From Corallococcus praedator (GTDB taxonomy: Bacteria; Myxococcota; Myxococcia; Myxococcales; Myxococcaceae), in the NCBI RefSeq assembly GCF_003612125.1, contig NZ_RAWI01000037.1, forward strand, positions 1-40,703: a stretch of DNA of 40,703 bases. Reading direction: 5' to 3'. The notes beneath the pieces were generated by a model. The model saw only the letters and a program-made list of their open reading frames with translations, made no database searches and was not told the DNA's origin. A program made the position numbers and the translations under genes. Below, one piece after another: positions 32,133-40,670 of the stretch. Each line of letters opens with the position of its first letter. Position 1 is the stretch's first letter.

Positions 32133-32876
32133 ATGCTGCTCAAAGCCTGTCTCAATGGAGCCCGCGCGGCCACCGCGCATCCGTGTCTGCCCGTCACACC
32201 CGAAGCGCTCGCGCGGGAGGCCGCCGCCTGTCACGCGGCGGGCGCGGGTGCGTTCCACGTGCATCCGCGCGATGCACGCGGCGCCGAATCCCTTCACGCG
32301 GCCGACATCGGCGCGGCGGTCGTGGCGATCCGTCGCGCCTGTCCCGGCGTCCCCGTGGGCGTCAGCACCGGCGCGTGGATGCTTCCGGACGTGGAGGCAC
32401 GCCGCGCGCGCATCGCCGCATGGGCCACGCTGTCCTCCGACGCCCGACCTGACTTCGCCTCCGTCAACCTCTCCGAGTCCAGCTGGGCCTCCATCGCGGA
32501 CACGCTGCTCGACGCGGGCATCGGCGTCGAAGCGGGCGTGTGGTTCCCGGAGGACGTCCCGCGCCTCGTGTCCTGGCCGCGCGCTTCCGCGTGCCTGCGC
32601 GTGCTCGTGGAGACGCAGGCCCCGGAGCCGGAGGCCGCGTGCCAGCAGGCCCGGACGCTGGTGGACGCGCTGGGTGCCACGGGCCTCCAGCGTCCCCTGC
32701 TCGTCCATGGCGACGAGGGTGGTGCGTGGGCCGTGCTCGCATGGGCACGGCAGCACGGCTTCGATGCGCGCATCGGGTTGGAGGACACGCTCGTGTTTCC
32801 GGACGGACGTGCCGCCCCGGACAACGCCGCGCTCGTGGCCCATGCGTGGGCCACGTCACCGGATCCATCGCGTTGA
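32133..32876 (+). CDS. BKACE (DUF849) family beta-keto acid cleavage enzyme
   Basis: A 247-residue zinc enzyme of the 3-keto-5-aminohexanoate cleavage family. These TIM-barrel enzymes cleave a beta-keto acid with acetyl-CoA to give acetoacetate and a new acyl-CoA. Zinc ligands are visible at His42 and His44 in GAFHVHPRD, with further motifs VNLSESSW (as in 'sxNxxE'), His192 in VHGDEGGAW and Glu217 in the signature ARIGLEDTL. The protein is about 30 residues shorter than classic Kce, mainly in the loops. ATG at 32133 opens the domain directly (LLKACLNGAR). It follows the unknown 761-residue gene by 79 bp and may share its transcript. The true substrate cannot be read from the sequence. Confidence 0.85.
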   Translation: MLLKACLNGARAATAHPCLPVTPEALAREAAACHAAGAGAFHVHPRDARGAESLHAADIGAAVVAIRRACPGVPVGVSTGAWMLPDVEARRARIAAWATLSSDARPDFASVNLSESSWASIADTLLDAGIGVEAGVWFPEDVPRLVSWPRASACLRVLVETQAPEPEAACQQARTLVDALGATGLQRPLLVHGDEGGAWAVLAWARQHGFDARIGLEDTLVFPDGRAAPDNAALVAHAWATSPDPSR

Positions 32877-32935
32877 TGCGCGCCTCGGGCCGGCTGACGC
32901 CAGGGACAGCGCCGCGCGCGCGGACCCCGCTACCG

Positions 32936-35056
32936 TCACTGGCAGGACGAGGACCGCTGTTTCTCGGGCATGAGCGCGCAGGCCCTGCGCTTGGCCTCGT
33001 CGGACCGACGTTCGTCCTGGGTGACACCCAGCCCATAGCGCAGGGCTCTCGCCAGCATCTCGCAGCCCTGCCAGCTTCCGCGCTCACAGGCCCGTGAGGC
33101 GAAGTTCGCGGAGCGCACCGGGTCCTGGGGTCCCAGCCCCTTGTCATCGTGCATTCGCGCCAGGAGCAGACAGCCCGCGCCGCTACCGCCCGTGCAGGCC
33201 TGTTCTCCCCACCGGAGCGCGCTCGTCAGGTCGCGGGCCACCAAGGCACCGTGCGCGTAGGCGGTGGCTGCATCGGCACAGGCATCGGGATTGCGGCCGG
33301 TCTCACACGCCATCCGCTGCGTGCGCACGAACGGGTCCTCCGACGGCGCCATCAGGTTCAATTCCTTGCATGCCGACATCAGCCGCGTCTTGCACGCCTG
33401 GCGCTTGATGCGCTCCAGGTTCGCCGGCTCCTTTTCCGCTGGGACTTGCGACCGCGAGGCGTTCGAGAGCAGCTCGGAGCAGGCCCGGGAACTCTCATGG
33501 ACGAAGCATCCCCGCTCCAGGGCCCGCATCACCCGGGCCTGATTCTCGGGCCCGACATCGGAGATCGACAGATGCGACGCCAGGACGCGGCAGGCATCGT
33601 CACCCCGGGTCCGCGAGCAGGTCTGCTCGAGGAGGCTTTGCCCCAGGGCCTCGTCCTGCGGCACGCCCGGCGCACCGAACAGGTACACGCTCGCCATGCC
33701 CATGCACCCGGCAGCGTCCCCTCCGTCACAGCCCTTCTTGAAATCCACCAGGGCCTGCACCGCGTTGGCGACCGCCCCTGACTCGCCATTCTTCACGAGC
33801 CAGGCCCGGCGGGTGCAGGCATCGGACCGTCCGGCCCTGCACGCGGTGTCCAGCCGCACCAGCGGATCCAGCACCGAGGCGCTCGGCCCCGGAGCCCCGC
33901 CCTGGAACGGGGAAGGCTCCTGCACGGAGGACTTCGGCGCCTCCGCCGCGCCCTGGGACGGGGCGCTCCCCTGGAGTCGCAGCGACTCCAGCACCGACTG
34001 CTTCGGCTCCGCGCGCGGCGTGGAAGGCAGGTCCAGCCGCAGCGACTCCAGCACCGACTGCTTCGGCTCCGGCTGAGCCGTTTCCTCGGGCGTGAGTCCC
34101 AACATGCGCCGCATCGCCGCGCAGCCCTCCTGCACTTCCTGGTCGCACGCGTGCTTGTAGAACACCGTCGCGCGGCCCGGGTTCTCCTTCACGGAGGCGC
34201 CCTTCTCGTACGCCACGCCCATCAGGTAGCACGCCATCCCCTTGCCCACGCCCGTGCCGGCGGCGTCACACATCGCGCGGATCTTCTCCAGCTTCGCGCC
34301 CTCCTCGGGCGTGGCGGCCGGCGGCGGTGTCGCGGCCACCGCCGTGGAGGCCCGCTCGCACGCCTTCTGCAAGCCCATGCCGCACGCCTGACGGAAGTAG
34401 CTGGCCGCGAGCCTCGGGTCCTTGCGCGTGCGCGTGCCCGAGTCGAACTCCCCGGCCACCGTCTCGCACGCGGTCGCCACCTGCCGGTTGCAGGCCTGCA
34501 CCAGCCGGCCCATGCCCCCGGCTACATCCTGCGGGAGGCCGAAGCCGCCCATCAGCATCAACACGCCCAGGTTGTTGCACGACAGGCCGTCGTCGTGGGC
34601 GCACCCCTGCTGGAAGAAGCGCACCGCCTGGGCCTCGCTCTTCGGCACCCCGCGCCCCTCGCCGTACAGCAGCGCCAGCCGTCCACAGCCCTCGCCGATG
34701 CCCCGCTCGCACGCCTGCGCGTACAACTTCGCCGCCCCGTCCGCGTCCTTCGCGACGCCCCGGCCCTCCTCCTTCAGCACGCCCAGCCCCGCGCAGCTCC
34801 TCGGGTCCCCGCCGTTGCAGCCCAGCTCGTACAGCGTGGCCGCCCGCGCCTCGTCCTTCGCGACGCCGTCGCCCTTCAGGTGGCGCTCGGCGCCGTTGAA
34901 GCACGCCTCCACGCGGGTGCCCCCGCAGGTGCGCAGGTACAGCGTGGAGAGCGGGTCCTCCGCGGCCTCCTCGGAGGAAGAGGAGTGGGCACAGGCCACG
35001 AGCACCGCGAAGGCAGGCGCCGCCAGCCACGCGAAGAGGAATCGGGATGAGGGCAT
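32936..35056 (-). CDS. Sel1-repeat lipoprotein
   Basis: A 706-residue exported protein. The signal FAWLAAPAFAVLVAC is a lipoprotein type. Sel1-like repeats (helix pairs of about 36 residues, with 'AxxLYxxGC..G...C..LG.LxxxGxGV') fill roughly 55-235, 275-320, 410-490 and 590-700. Cys pairs at the repeat positions suggest disulfides in the periplasm. A linker at about 325-405 is Pro/Ser-rich and contains four related short segments (QSVLESLRL twice, SSVQEPSPF, ASVLDPLVRL). Such solenoids act as scaffolds for protein complexes. It is divergent from the SDR gene, and 59 bp separate its end from the BKACE gene. No enzymatic motif is visible. Confidence 0.87.
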   Translation of the reverse strand: MPSSRFLFAWLAAPAFAVLVACAHSSSSEEAAEDPLSTLYLRTCGGTRVEACFNGAERHLKGDGVAKDEARAATLYELGCNGGDPRSCAGLGVLKEEGRGVAKDADGAAKLYAQACERGIGEGCGRLALLYGEGRGVPKSEAQAVRFFQQGCAHDDGLSCNNLGVLMLMGGFGLPQDVAGGMGRLVQACNRQVATACETVAGEFDSGTRTRKDPRLAASYFRQACGMGLQKACERASTAVAATPPPAATPEEGAKLEKIRAMCDAAGTGVGKGMACYLMGVAYEKGASVKENPGRATVFYKHACDQEVQEGCAAMRRMLGLTPEETAQPEPKQSVLESLRLDLPSTPRAEPKQSVLESLRLQGSAPSQGAAEAPKSSVQEPSPFQGGAPGPSASVLDPLVRLDTACRAGRSDACTRRAWLVKNGESGAVANAVQALVDFKKGCDGGDAAGCMGMASVYLFGAPGVPQDEALGQSLLEQTCSRTRGDDACRVLASHLSISDVGPENQARVMRALERGCFVHESSRACSELLSNASRSQVPAEKEPANLERIKRQACKTRLMSACKELNLMAPSEDPFVRTQRMACETGRNPDACADAATAYAHGALVARDLTSALRWGEQACTGGSGAGCLLLARMHDDKGLGPQDPVRSANFASRACERGSWQGCEMLARALRYGLGVTQDERRSDEAKRRACALMPEKQRSSSCQ
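33978..34071. repeat. 34-bp perfect direct repeat, 60-bp period
   Basis: The segments 33978-34011 and 34038-34071 are identical over 34 bp at a 60-bp offset, inside the linker of the Sel1 lipoprotein. The period is 20 codons, so copy-number change would keep the frame. A diverged third copy lies near 33915-33950. Each copy encodes the peptide EPKQSVLESLRL. Confidence 0.8.
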
Positions 35057-35148
35057 GAAGCCATCCTTCCACCCCCATCTCCGCCGGGTCGAGGACCCTC
35101 ACCGTCGTCCGAGCCGTTCCCGCATCGGCTTCCTATGATTGGGACACC

Positions 35149-36015
35149 ATGCAAGTGCCACGACACCCTGAAGACACTCCTCCGGACGGCACACCCTCAC
35201 GAACCCCTCCCGCCCCACGTTGGGCTTTGATCCTGGGCGTCTCGTCAGGGTCGGGCGCGGCCATCGCGGAAGCCGTCGCGCGCAACCCAGGCCTGGACGT
35301 CTTCGGCGTGCACCGGGGCCGCTACCCGGACGCCGCGCTCCAGATGGAGGCCCGCGTGCGCGCGGTGGGTCGGGACCTCTTCCTGCGGCAGGCGGACGCC
35401 TCCACCGCCGAAGCCGCGGAGGACGGCGCGGACGCCCTGCTCGCTCGCGCGGGCCCCCGCAGCGTGAAGCTGTTCGTCCACGCCATCGCGGGCGCATCCG
35501 TGGGGCGCTTCCTGTCCGAGGGGCCGGACCGGCTGCACCCGCGCCGCGTGGAGCGCACCTTCGACTGCATGGCGCACTCGTTCGTGTACTGGACACAGGC
35601 GCTGGTGAAGCGCGACCTGCTGGCCCCGGACGCGCGGCTGCTGGGTCTGCAGAACCCCCTGGACGAATCCCACCTGGGCAACACCGGCCTCATCAGCGCC
35701 GCCAAGGCCGCGCTGGAGATGTACATCCGCTACCTGGCGGTGGAGCTGGGCCCGAAGGGCCACCGCGTGAACCTGCTCAAGTTCGGCACGGTGATGACGC
35801 CCGCCCTGCGCCACGTCTACTCGCCGGAGGCCCTGGCCCAGTTGGAGCAGCGCCACGCGGCCATGAACCCCGCGGGGCGCATGTGCACGGTGGAGGAGGT
35901 GGCGCGCTTCGTCTCCGTGCTCACCGGCGACGAAGCGGGCTGGTTCAACGGCGCCACCATCGACTTCACCGGCGGCATGACGCTGCGGCTGCTGGACCTG
36001 GTGCTCAACCCGTGA
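35149..36015 (+). CDS. SDR-family protein lacking catalytic Tyr
   Basis: A 288-residue Rossmann-fold protein. After a 23-residue Pro-rich extension, WALILGVSSGSGAAIAEAVA (30-40) is a dinucleotide-binding loop of the SDR/enoyl-reductase style. VHAIAGASVG and the C-terminal FGTVMTPALRH, VEEVARFVSVLTGDEAGWFNGATIDFTGGM also fit. The active-site helix reads GLISAAKAALEMYIRYLA: Lys186 is kept, but Ile182 stands where YxxxK proteins have Tyr, and no Tyr sits at the FabI spacing either. The Ser position is also changed (LLGLQNPLDE). It may be a non-catalytic or altered reductase. The ATG at 35149 leaves the leader; a later start is possible. It overlaps the methyltransferase end by 11 bp. Confidence 0.83.
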   Translation: MQVPRHPEDTPPDGTPSRTPPAPRWALILGVSSGSGAAIAEAVARNPGLDVFGVHRGRYPDAALQMEARVRAVGRDLFLRQADASTAEAAEDGADALLARAGPRSVKLFVHAIAGASVGRFLSEGPDRLHPRRVERTFDCMAHSFVYWTQALVKRDLLAPDARLLGLQNPLDESHLGNTGLISAAKAALEMYIRYLAVELGPKGHRVNLLKFGTVMTPALRHVYSPEALAQLEQRHAAMNPAGRMCTVEEVARFVSVLTGDEAGWFNGATIDFTGGMTLRLLDLVLNP

Positions 36016-36889
36016 CGGCCGGCTCCAGCGACGGAACGCGGAACGTGAGGCAGTAGTAGAAGGGTGACACCTGTTCCTCGATGACACCTTCGGCGTTGAG
36101 CGGCAGCAGCGAGCGCGGGCTCTTCGCGTCGCGCGTGTAGAACGTGAGGGCGCGGAAGGCGGCGCGCTGGAACAGCGACGGCTGGAAGCTCGCATCCAGC
36201 TGTTCGTCCACCACCACCAGCGGCGTGCCGGGGCGGGCCACGCGCGCCATCTCCAGCAGCGCCACCGCGGGCTGGCGGTAGCTGCCAATGGCCCCCACGT
36301 GGAAGACGCGGTCGAACGTCGCGTCGCGGAAGGGCAGCGCGTGCGCGTCCGCCAGGAGCAACCGGGTGCCCTCCAGGCCCCGACCCCGGCGCTTGCTGCC
36401 CAGCCGCTTCTCGCACTGCGCCAGCATGCCGGTGCTCAGGTCCAGGCCCCACACCTCCACCGCGAGCCCCGGCGGCAGCGCGCCCCGGATGCGCGGCAGG
36501 TTGGCGCCCGCGCCCACGCCCACCTCCAGCACCCGCACCGGCTGCCCGTCCTCGCGAGGCTGGAGCGCGCTCAACTCCAGCCGCCGCATGTACCCGTCGC
36601 GCATCCGCGACTCGGAGACGGACTGGAACAGCGGCGTCAGCAGGGCCGTCAGCGGATCATGCAGCGCGGGCAGCCCGTCGTAGATGTGGCGCATCAGCCG
36701 GTCCGTGCCGCGCACGCGGTCCTCGCGGTACAGCCGGGCCCGCCCCTCCTCCACCTCCCACGTCTCACCGCAGCCGCCGCAGCGCAGGCGTCCCTCGGTG
36801 AGCCGGTCCTCCTCGTTCTGCCCGTGCCACACCAGCCGGCCCCGGCAGTCCGGACACGCCAGGAGCGCCACATCCTCCACTCGCATCAT
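36005..36889 (-). CDS. SAM-dependent methyltransferase with zinc-ribbon N-terminus
   Basis: A 294-residue class I methyltransferase. The first 45 residues form a Trm112-like zinc ribbon with Cys12, Cys15, Cys37 and Cys40 (ACPDC, RCGGC). SAM-binding motif I is VLEVGVGAGANL (120-131), followed by WGLDLSTGMLAQCE, LLLADAHALPFRDATFDRVF and LLEMARVARPGTPLVVVDE, the UbiE/type-11 pattern. It starts 7 bp after the stop of the large kinase gene, in GGGGTGATGACGCG, so it should be co-expressed with that kinase. A longer start at 36925 would overlap the kinase. Small-molecule substrate unknown. The 3' end overlaps the convergent SDR gene. Confidence 0.87.
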   Translation of the reverse strand: MMRVEDVALLACPDCRGRLVWHGQNEEDRLTEGRLRCGGCGETWEVEEGRARLYREDRVRGTDRLMRHIYDGLPALHDPLTALLTPLFQSVSESRMRDGYMRRLELSALQPREDGQPVRVLEVGVGAGANLPRIRGALPPGLAVEVWGLDLSTGMLAQCEKRLGSKRRGRGLEGTRLLLADAHALPFRDATFDRVFHVGAIGSYRQPAVALLEMARVARPGTPLVVVDEQLDASFQPSLFQRAAFRALTFYTRDAKSPRSLLPLNAEGVIEEQVSPFYYCLTFRVPSLEPAVTG

Positions 36890-36896
36890 CGCGTCA

Positions 36897-39800
36897 TCAC
36901 CCCGCCGTGCCTTCCGCCATGCCATCCGTCAGCCTGGGCCGAGCCTGTTCGGCCACCGCGCGCTCCAGGTCCTCGCGTGCCTCCAGCCGGGTGAAGTCCT
37001 CCACCGCCAGTCGCAGCAGCTCCGCGCGCGCCGGGTCATCGACTTCCAGGTGCCGCGCCCACTCCAGCCGGGCGCGCGCCGCCTCGTAGGGCATCTGGCG
37101 CGCCGTGGCCTCCGCGATGCACCGCTTCCACGCCTGGAAGGCCTTGCCGTGCCGGCCCGAAAGCCACGCCTCGCAGCCGCGCCACAGCCACGCCGCGGGC
37201 GCTCCGAAGGGGAACACCCGGGCGAAGTCCTCCACCGACTTGAGCGCCGCGCGGGCGCTGTGCGTGAGCGCCTGCAACCCCGGGCCCGGCGTCTCGCGCG
37301 CCCACAGCGTGAGCAGCACCTCCGCCACCGTGATGGCGCCGAAGTAGACGAAGTGCGCCACCGGCTTGCCGGCCGACAGCCGCACCAGCGCCTTCTCCGC
37401 CGCCGCGCGCGCGCCCGCCGCGTCGTCCTCGCGCAGGCACAAGAGCGCCAGCGTGCCGTCCACGATGATGCGGTCGGTGGCCCCGCCGTGCGCCTCCGTC
37501 CACGCCAGCGCCGGCTCCAGCGCGACACGGGCCCGCGCGTGTTCGCCCAGCCGCAAGAGGATGTACGCGCGGTAGTGCATGGCCCAGTGCTGCGTCTGCA
37601 CCGCGCCCCGGCGCACGGCGGACGCCTCCAGCCAGTCCATCAGCGGCAGCCCGCGCGCGAACTGGCCCTGGTAGCAGCAGGCCACGTTGAGCAGCGCGCG
37701 GCACTCCTCCGCCAACCGCAGGTCGCCCACCGAGTCCACGATGGACGTCGCGCGCGCAAGCCACGCCTCCACGTCCTGCCAGTGCCCCTGGTACACCGCG
37801 CACACCGCGTTGCGGTTGAGCACGTAGGCCAGGTCCGACGGGCGGCCCACGCTCTCGGCCACGTCCTGCGCCCGCTTCACCCACGCGTCCGCCACGCGGT
37901 GCACCGGCACCGTGCCCGCCACCACCGCCATCACCGTGTAGCCGCGCGCCAATTCCGGCGTGGGCCCGGCGGGCTCGCACAGGTTGAGCATGCGCAGGCC
38001 GCTCCAGAGCACCGGCAGCGCTTCCTGCGCGTAGATGAACGCGTCGGTGAGCCGCATCAGCAGCCGGCCCGCAACCCGCCGGGCCTCGCGGCGCCTCACC
38101 GAGTCGTCCGCGTACGCATCCGGCCGGGCACTCTGCGCCAGCCTCACCAGCGCCTGGCCCAGCGTGCCCAGCACCCACCCCACGCGCGTCGTGGGCACGG
38201 GCCAGCCGAAGTGCGCGAGCGCCGCCTGCGCGTGCGCGCGGAACGCCTCCAGGTCTCCCAGTTGGAAGCGCGCCTCCGCCAGCAGGGCCTCCACCTGGCC
38301 CTGCTCCAGCGCAGTCGGCTGCGGAGCCACCGTCAGCGCCCGGGAGAGCAGGGGCAGGGCCTCGCGGCACGCGCCCACCGCCAGCGCCTCCTCGCCCGCG
38401 CGCCGCGCGTGGAGCGCCTCGCGGGCCACGTCCTGGGCCTGTCCCCAGTGGTACGACAGCGCCGCGGCGTGGCCCGTGGGGTGGGCGGCCTCCAGCGCCT
38501 GCGCCGCGCGCCGGTGGAGCGCGGGCCGGGACGCGGGCGACAGGTCCTCCAACAGCCGCTCCCGCAGCTTGTCGTGCGCGAAGCGCCAGCGTCCGTCCGC
38601 CACGTCCAGCACCGCCGCCGCCGCGCAGTCGGTGAGCCACGCCTCCACGTCCACGCCCGGGGCCGCGCACTGGAGCACCCGCAGGTCCAGCTCCCGGCCC
38701 AGCAGCGCCGCCACGTCCAGCAGGCCGCGCGCCTCCCGGGGCACCTTCTCCAGCCGGCGCTGCACCAGCGCGCGCATGCCGCCGGCCCACACGCGCTCCG
38801 GCAGCGCGCGGCCGCCCAGCCGGTCCAGGCCGCCCGCCTCCTCCGCCAGCGCGCGCACCACCTCCACGACGAAGAAGGGGTTGCCCTCCGATTCGCGGCG
38901 CAGCAGCTCCACCACGTCGGGCCGGCGGCCGATGGTGCCCAGCATGGACTCACCCAGCAGCGCGATCTCCTCCGAGTCCAGCCGGGGCAAGCGCAGCGTC
39001 CGGGTCCCGGGCAGCCGCTCCGGCAGGTGCGGGGCCTCGTCGTCGCGGAAGCTCGCGAGCAGCAGCAGCGGCAGCCCGGGGGCGCGCGCCGCGAGTTGGG
39101 CGAGCAGCTGGAGGGACTCGCTGTGCGCCTGGTGCAGGTCCTCCAGGATGACGACGGTGGGCTGGGGCAGCCGGCCGAAGAGGTCCTCCACGGTCTGGTG
39201 CAGCCGCAGCTGCGCCATCTCCGCGTCCAGCTCCGGGGCGGCCGGCACCGCGTGGCCCAGCAGCGTGTCCATGTCCGGCACCAGCGGCTTCAGGACGCGA
39301 GCGTCCCGGTCCGACAGCTCCGTGAGCATGGGCAGCCAGCGCAGCACCGCGCGCCACTCCTGGTAGGGCACGCCGCCGGTGTCCACTGCCTGTCCGCGCA
39401 GCACGACGGCGCCGCGCACCAGCGCCAGCGAGCGCAGCTCTTCCAGGAGGCGCGACTTGCCCACGCCGCTCTCACCGCCGACGAGCCACGCGCTGCCCTG
39501 GCCCGCGAGCGCGCGGTCGAGCACGTCGTTCAGGTGCTCGCGCTCGCTCACGCGGCCCACGAAGCGCGCGGACTGGAGGAAGCTCTCGCGGGTGGCGGCG
39601 GACTCGGCGGGCACGGGCTGGCCGGTGGCGGCGCACAGCGCGGCGATGACGGCCTCCGCGTCACGCGGCCGGCGGTGGGCGTCCGGGGCCACCAGCTGCT
39701 CCAGCGCGGCCTTGAGCGCGGGCGGGAAGTCCGGCGTCGCGAACACCTGGCCGGCGTGAGGCAGCCGCCCGAAGAACATCTGGCACGCCATGGCGCCGAA

Positions 39801-40472
39801 GCTGAAGAGGTCGGTCTGTTCGGACGGGGGCTGGTCCTCGAAGAGCTCCGGGGCCAGGTAGCCCGGGGTGCCGGCCGGGTGCGCGCGGCGGCCCTGGTCG
39901 CGGCCCACCGCGAGCCCGAAGTCCAGCACCTTCACCTGGCCGCGCACCACCAGCACGTTCCCGGGCTTCAGGTCGCGGTGGATGATGCCGCGCCGGTGCA
40001 GGTACGCGAGCGCCTGGAGCGTCTGCACCAGCAGCCCCACCTGCGTGGGCAGGGGCGCGTCCGAGCCGGCCTCCACCAGCGTGCGCGCGTCCTCCAGCAG
40101 GTCCATGGCCAGGTAGGGCCGGCCCTCGTTGTCGAAGCCGTAGTCCAGCACGCGGATGACGTGCGGGTGGCGCAGGGACACCAGCGTCTGGAACTCGTGC
40201 GCCAGCGACAGGGCCATGCCCTGGGTGGCGAAGGCGGAGGGCGTGCCTTTTCCGGGCCGGCGCGCCAGGTCCGCCACCGTCTTGTGCAGCCGCTTGAGAG
40301 CCACCGGCCCGGACAGCCCGTCCTGGGCGCGCCACACGGTGCCCGCGCCCCCGCGCCCCAGCAGGTCCAGGATGCGATAGCGGCGCCCCACCACCTCCGG
40401 ATCGAGGTCCGGAGACGCGTCAGGGTCCGGCACGTCCGTGCGGAGGGGTGTCTGGCAGGAGGAGTGGGACAT
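36897..40472 (-). CDS. Ser/Thr kinase fused to AAA ATPase and TPR-like repeats
   Basis: A 1191-residue cytoplasmic regulator. Residues about 32-285 are a Hanks-type kinase: GRGGAGTVW, Lys60 (VALK), HRDLKPGN with Asp167, DFG at 184-186, GTPGYLAPEL. Next is a LuxR/MalT- or adenylate-cyclase-style ATPase domain with Walker A GGESGVGKSR (332-341) and Walker B VVILEDLHQAH, then winged-helix-like and TPR-like helices to the end. Similar kinase-AAA-TPR proteins occur in myxobacteria and in eukaryote-like signalling. No membrane helix is seen. ATG at 40472 (MSHSSCQ) is chosen since kinase sequence begins soon after; upstream residues look non-coding. The downstream methyltransferase lies 7 bp away. 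The signal sensed is unknown. Confidence 0.9.
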   Translation of the reverse strand: MSHSSCQTPLRTDVPDPDASPDLDPEVVGRRYRILDLLGRGGAGTVWRAQDGLSGPVALKRLHKTVADLARRPGKGTPSAFATQGMALSLAHEFQTLVSLRHPHVIRVLDYGFDNEGRPYLAMDLLEDARTLVEAGSDAPLPTQVGLLVQTLQALAYLHRRGIIHRDLKPGNVLVVRGQVKVLDFGLAVGRDQGRRAHPAGTPGYLAPELFEDQPPSEQTDLFSFGAMACQMFFGRLPHAGQVFATPDFPPALKAALEQLVAPDAHRRPRDAEAVIAALCAATGQPVPAESAATRESFLQSARFVGRVSEREHLNDVLDRALAGQGSAWLVGGESGVGKSRLLEELRSLALVRGAVVLRGQAVDTGGVPYQEWRAVLRWLPMLTELSDRDARVLKPLVPDMDTLLGHAVPAAPELDAEMAQLRLHQTVEDLFGRLPQPTVVILEDLHQAHSESLQLLAQLAARAPGLPLLLLASFRDDEAPHLPERLPGTRTLRLPRLDSEEIALLGESMLGTIGRRPDVVELLRRESEGNPFFVVEVVRALAEEAGGLDRLGGRALPERVWAGGMRALVQRRLEKVPREARGLLDVAALLGRELDLRVLQCAAPGVDVEAWLTDCAAAAVLDVADGRWRFAHDKLRERLLEDLSPASRPALHRRAAQALEAAHPTGHAAALSYHWGQAQDVAREALHARRAGEEALAVGACREALPLLSRALTVAPQPTALEQGQVEALLAEARFQLGDLEAFRAHAQAALAHFGWPVPTTRVGWVLGTLGQALVRLAQSARPDAYADDSVRRREARRVAGRLLMRLTDAFIYAQEALPVLWSGLRMLNLCEPAGPTPELARGYTVMAVVAGTVPVHRVADAWVKRAQDVAESVGRPSDLAYVLNRNAVCAVYQGHWQDVEAWLARATSIVDSVGDLRLAEECRALLNVACCYQGQFARGLPLMDWLEASAVRRGAVQTQHWAMHYRAYILLRLGEHARARVALEPALAWTEAHGGATDRIIVDGTLALLCLREDDAAGARAAAEKALVRLSAGKPVAHFVYFGAITVAEVLLTLWARETPGPGLQALTHSARAALKSVEDFARVFPFGAPAAWLWRGCEAWLSGRHGKAFQAWKRCIAEATARQMPYEAARARLEWARHLEVDDPARAELLRLAVEDFTRLEAREDLERAVAEQARPRLTDGMAEGTAG

Positions 40473-40670
40473 ACGGGGGGCCGCCCTGCGAGCGAGGATA
40501 TCCCCCCTTCCCGCGCGGGAGGGGATTGAATGCAAACCGGGCAACCGAGGTAGGAGGCGCTTCGGACCCTGGTGGGCGGACCGGCGGGCAGGGCCCGGCT
40601 GGCTCCTTCCCTGTGAGGCAGCAGGGCACCATGTCTTGAAACACGCCTTGAGACACACGGGAGGCTGGCG
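40473..40670. other. 198-bp divergent intergenic region
   Basis: This gap lies between the kinase-AAA gene and the partial reductase gene and should carry both promoters. It contains a G-run next to the kinase start (40475-40480) and a GGGAGG ribosome site for the right-hand gene. No recognisable operator is seen. Confidence 0.4.

Noticed and set aside
29537-32197. 886-codon minus-strand frame opposite the 761-residue protein
   Set aside because: Arg/Gly/His-rich shadow. The plus-strand product has normal protein composition and a suitable start.
33978-34071. CRISPR-like repeat
   Set aside because: Only two perfect copies, inside a coding frame with a 20-codon period and encoding a peptide repeat; no spacers or cas genes.
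36684-40529. 1281-codon plus-strand frame opposite the kinase-AAA gene
   Set aside because: Antisense shadow with repetitive Arg/His/Gln; the minus strand has kinase and Walker motifs.
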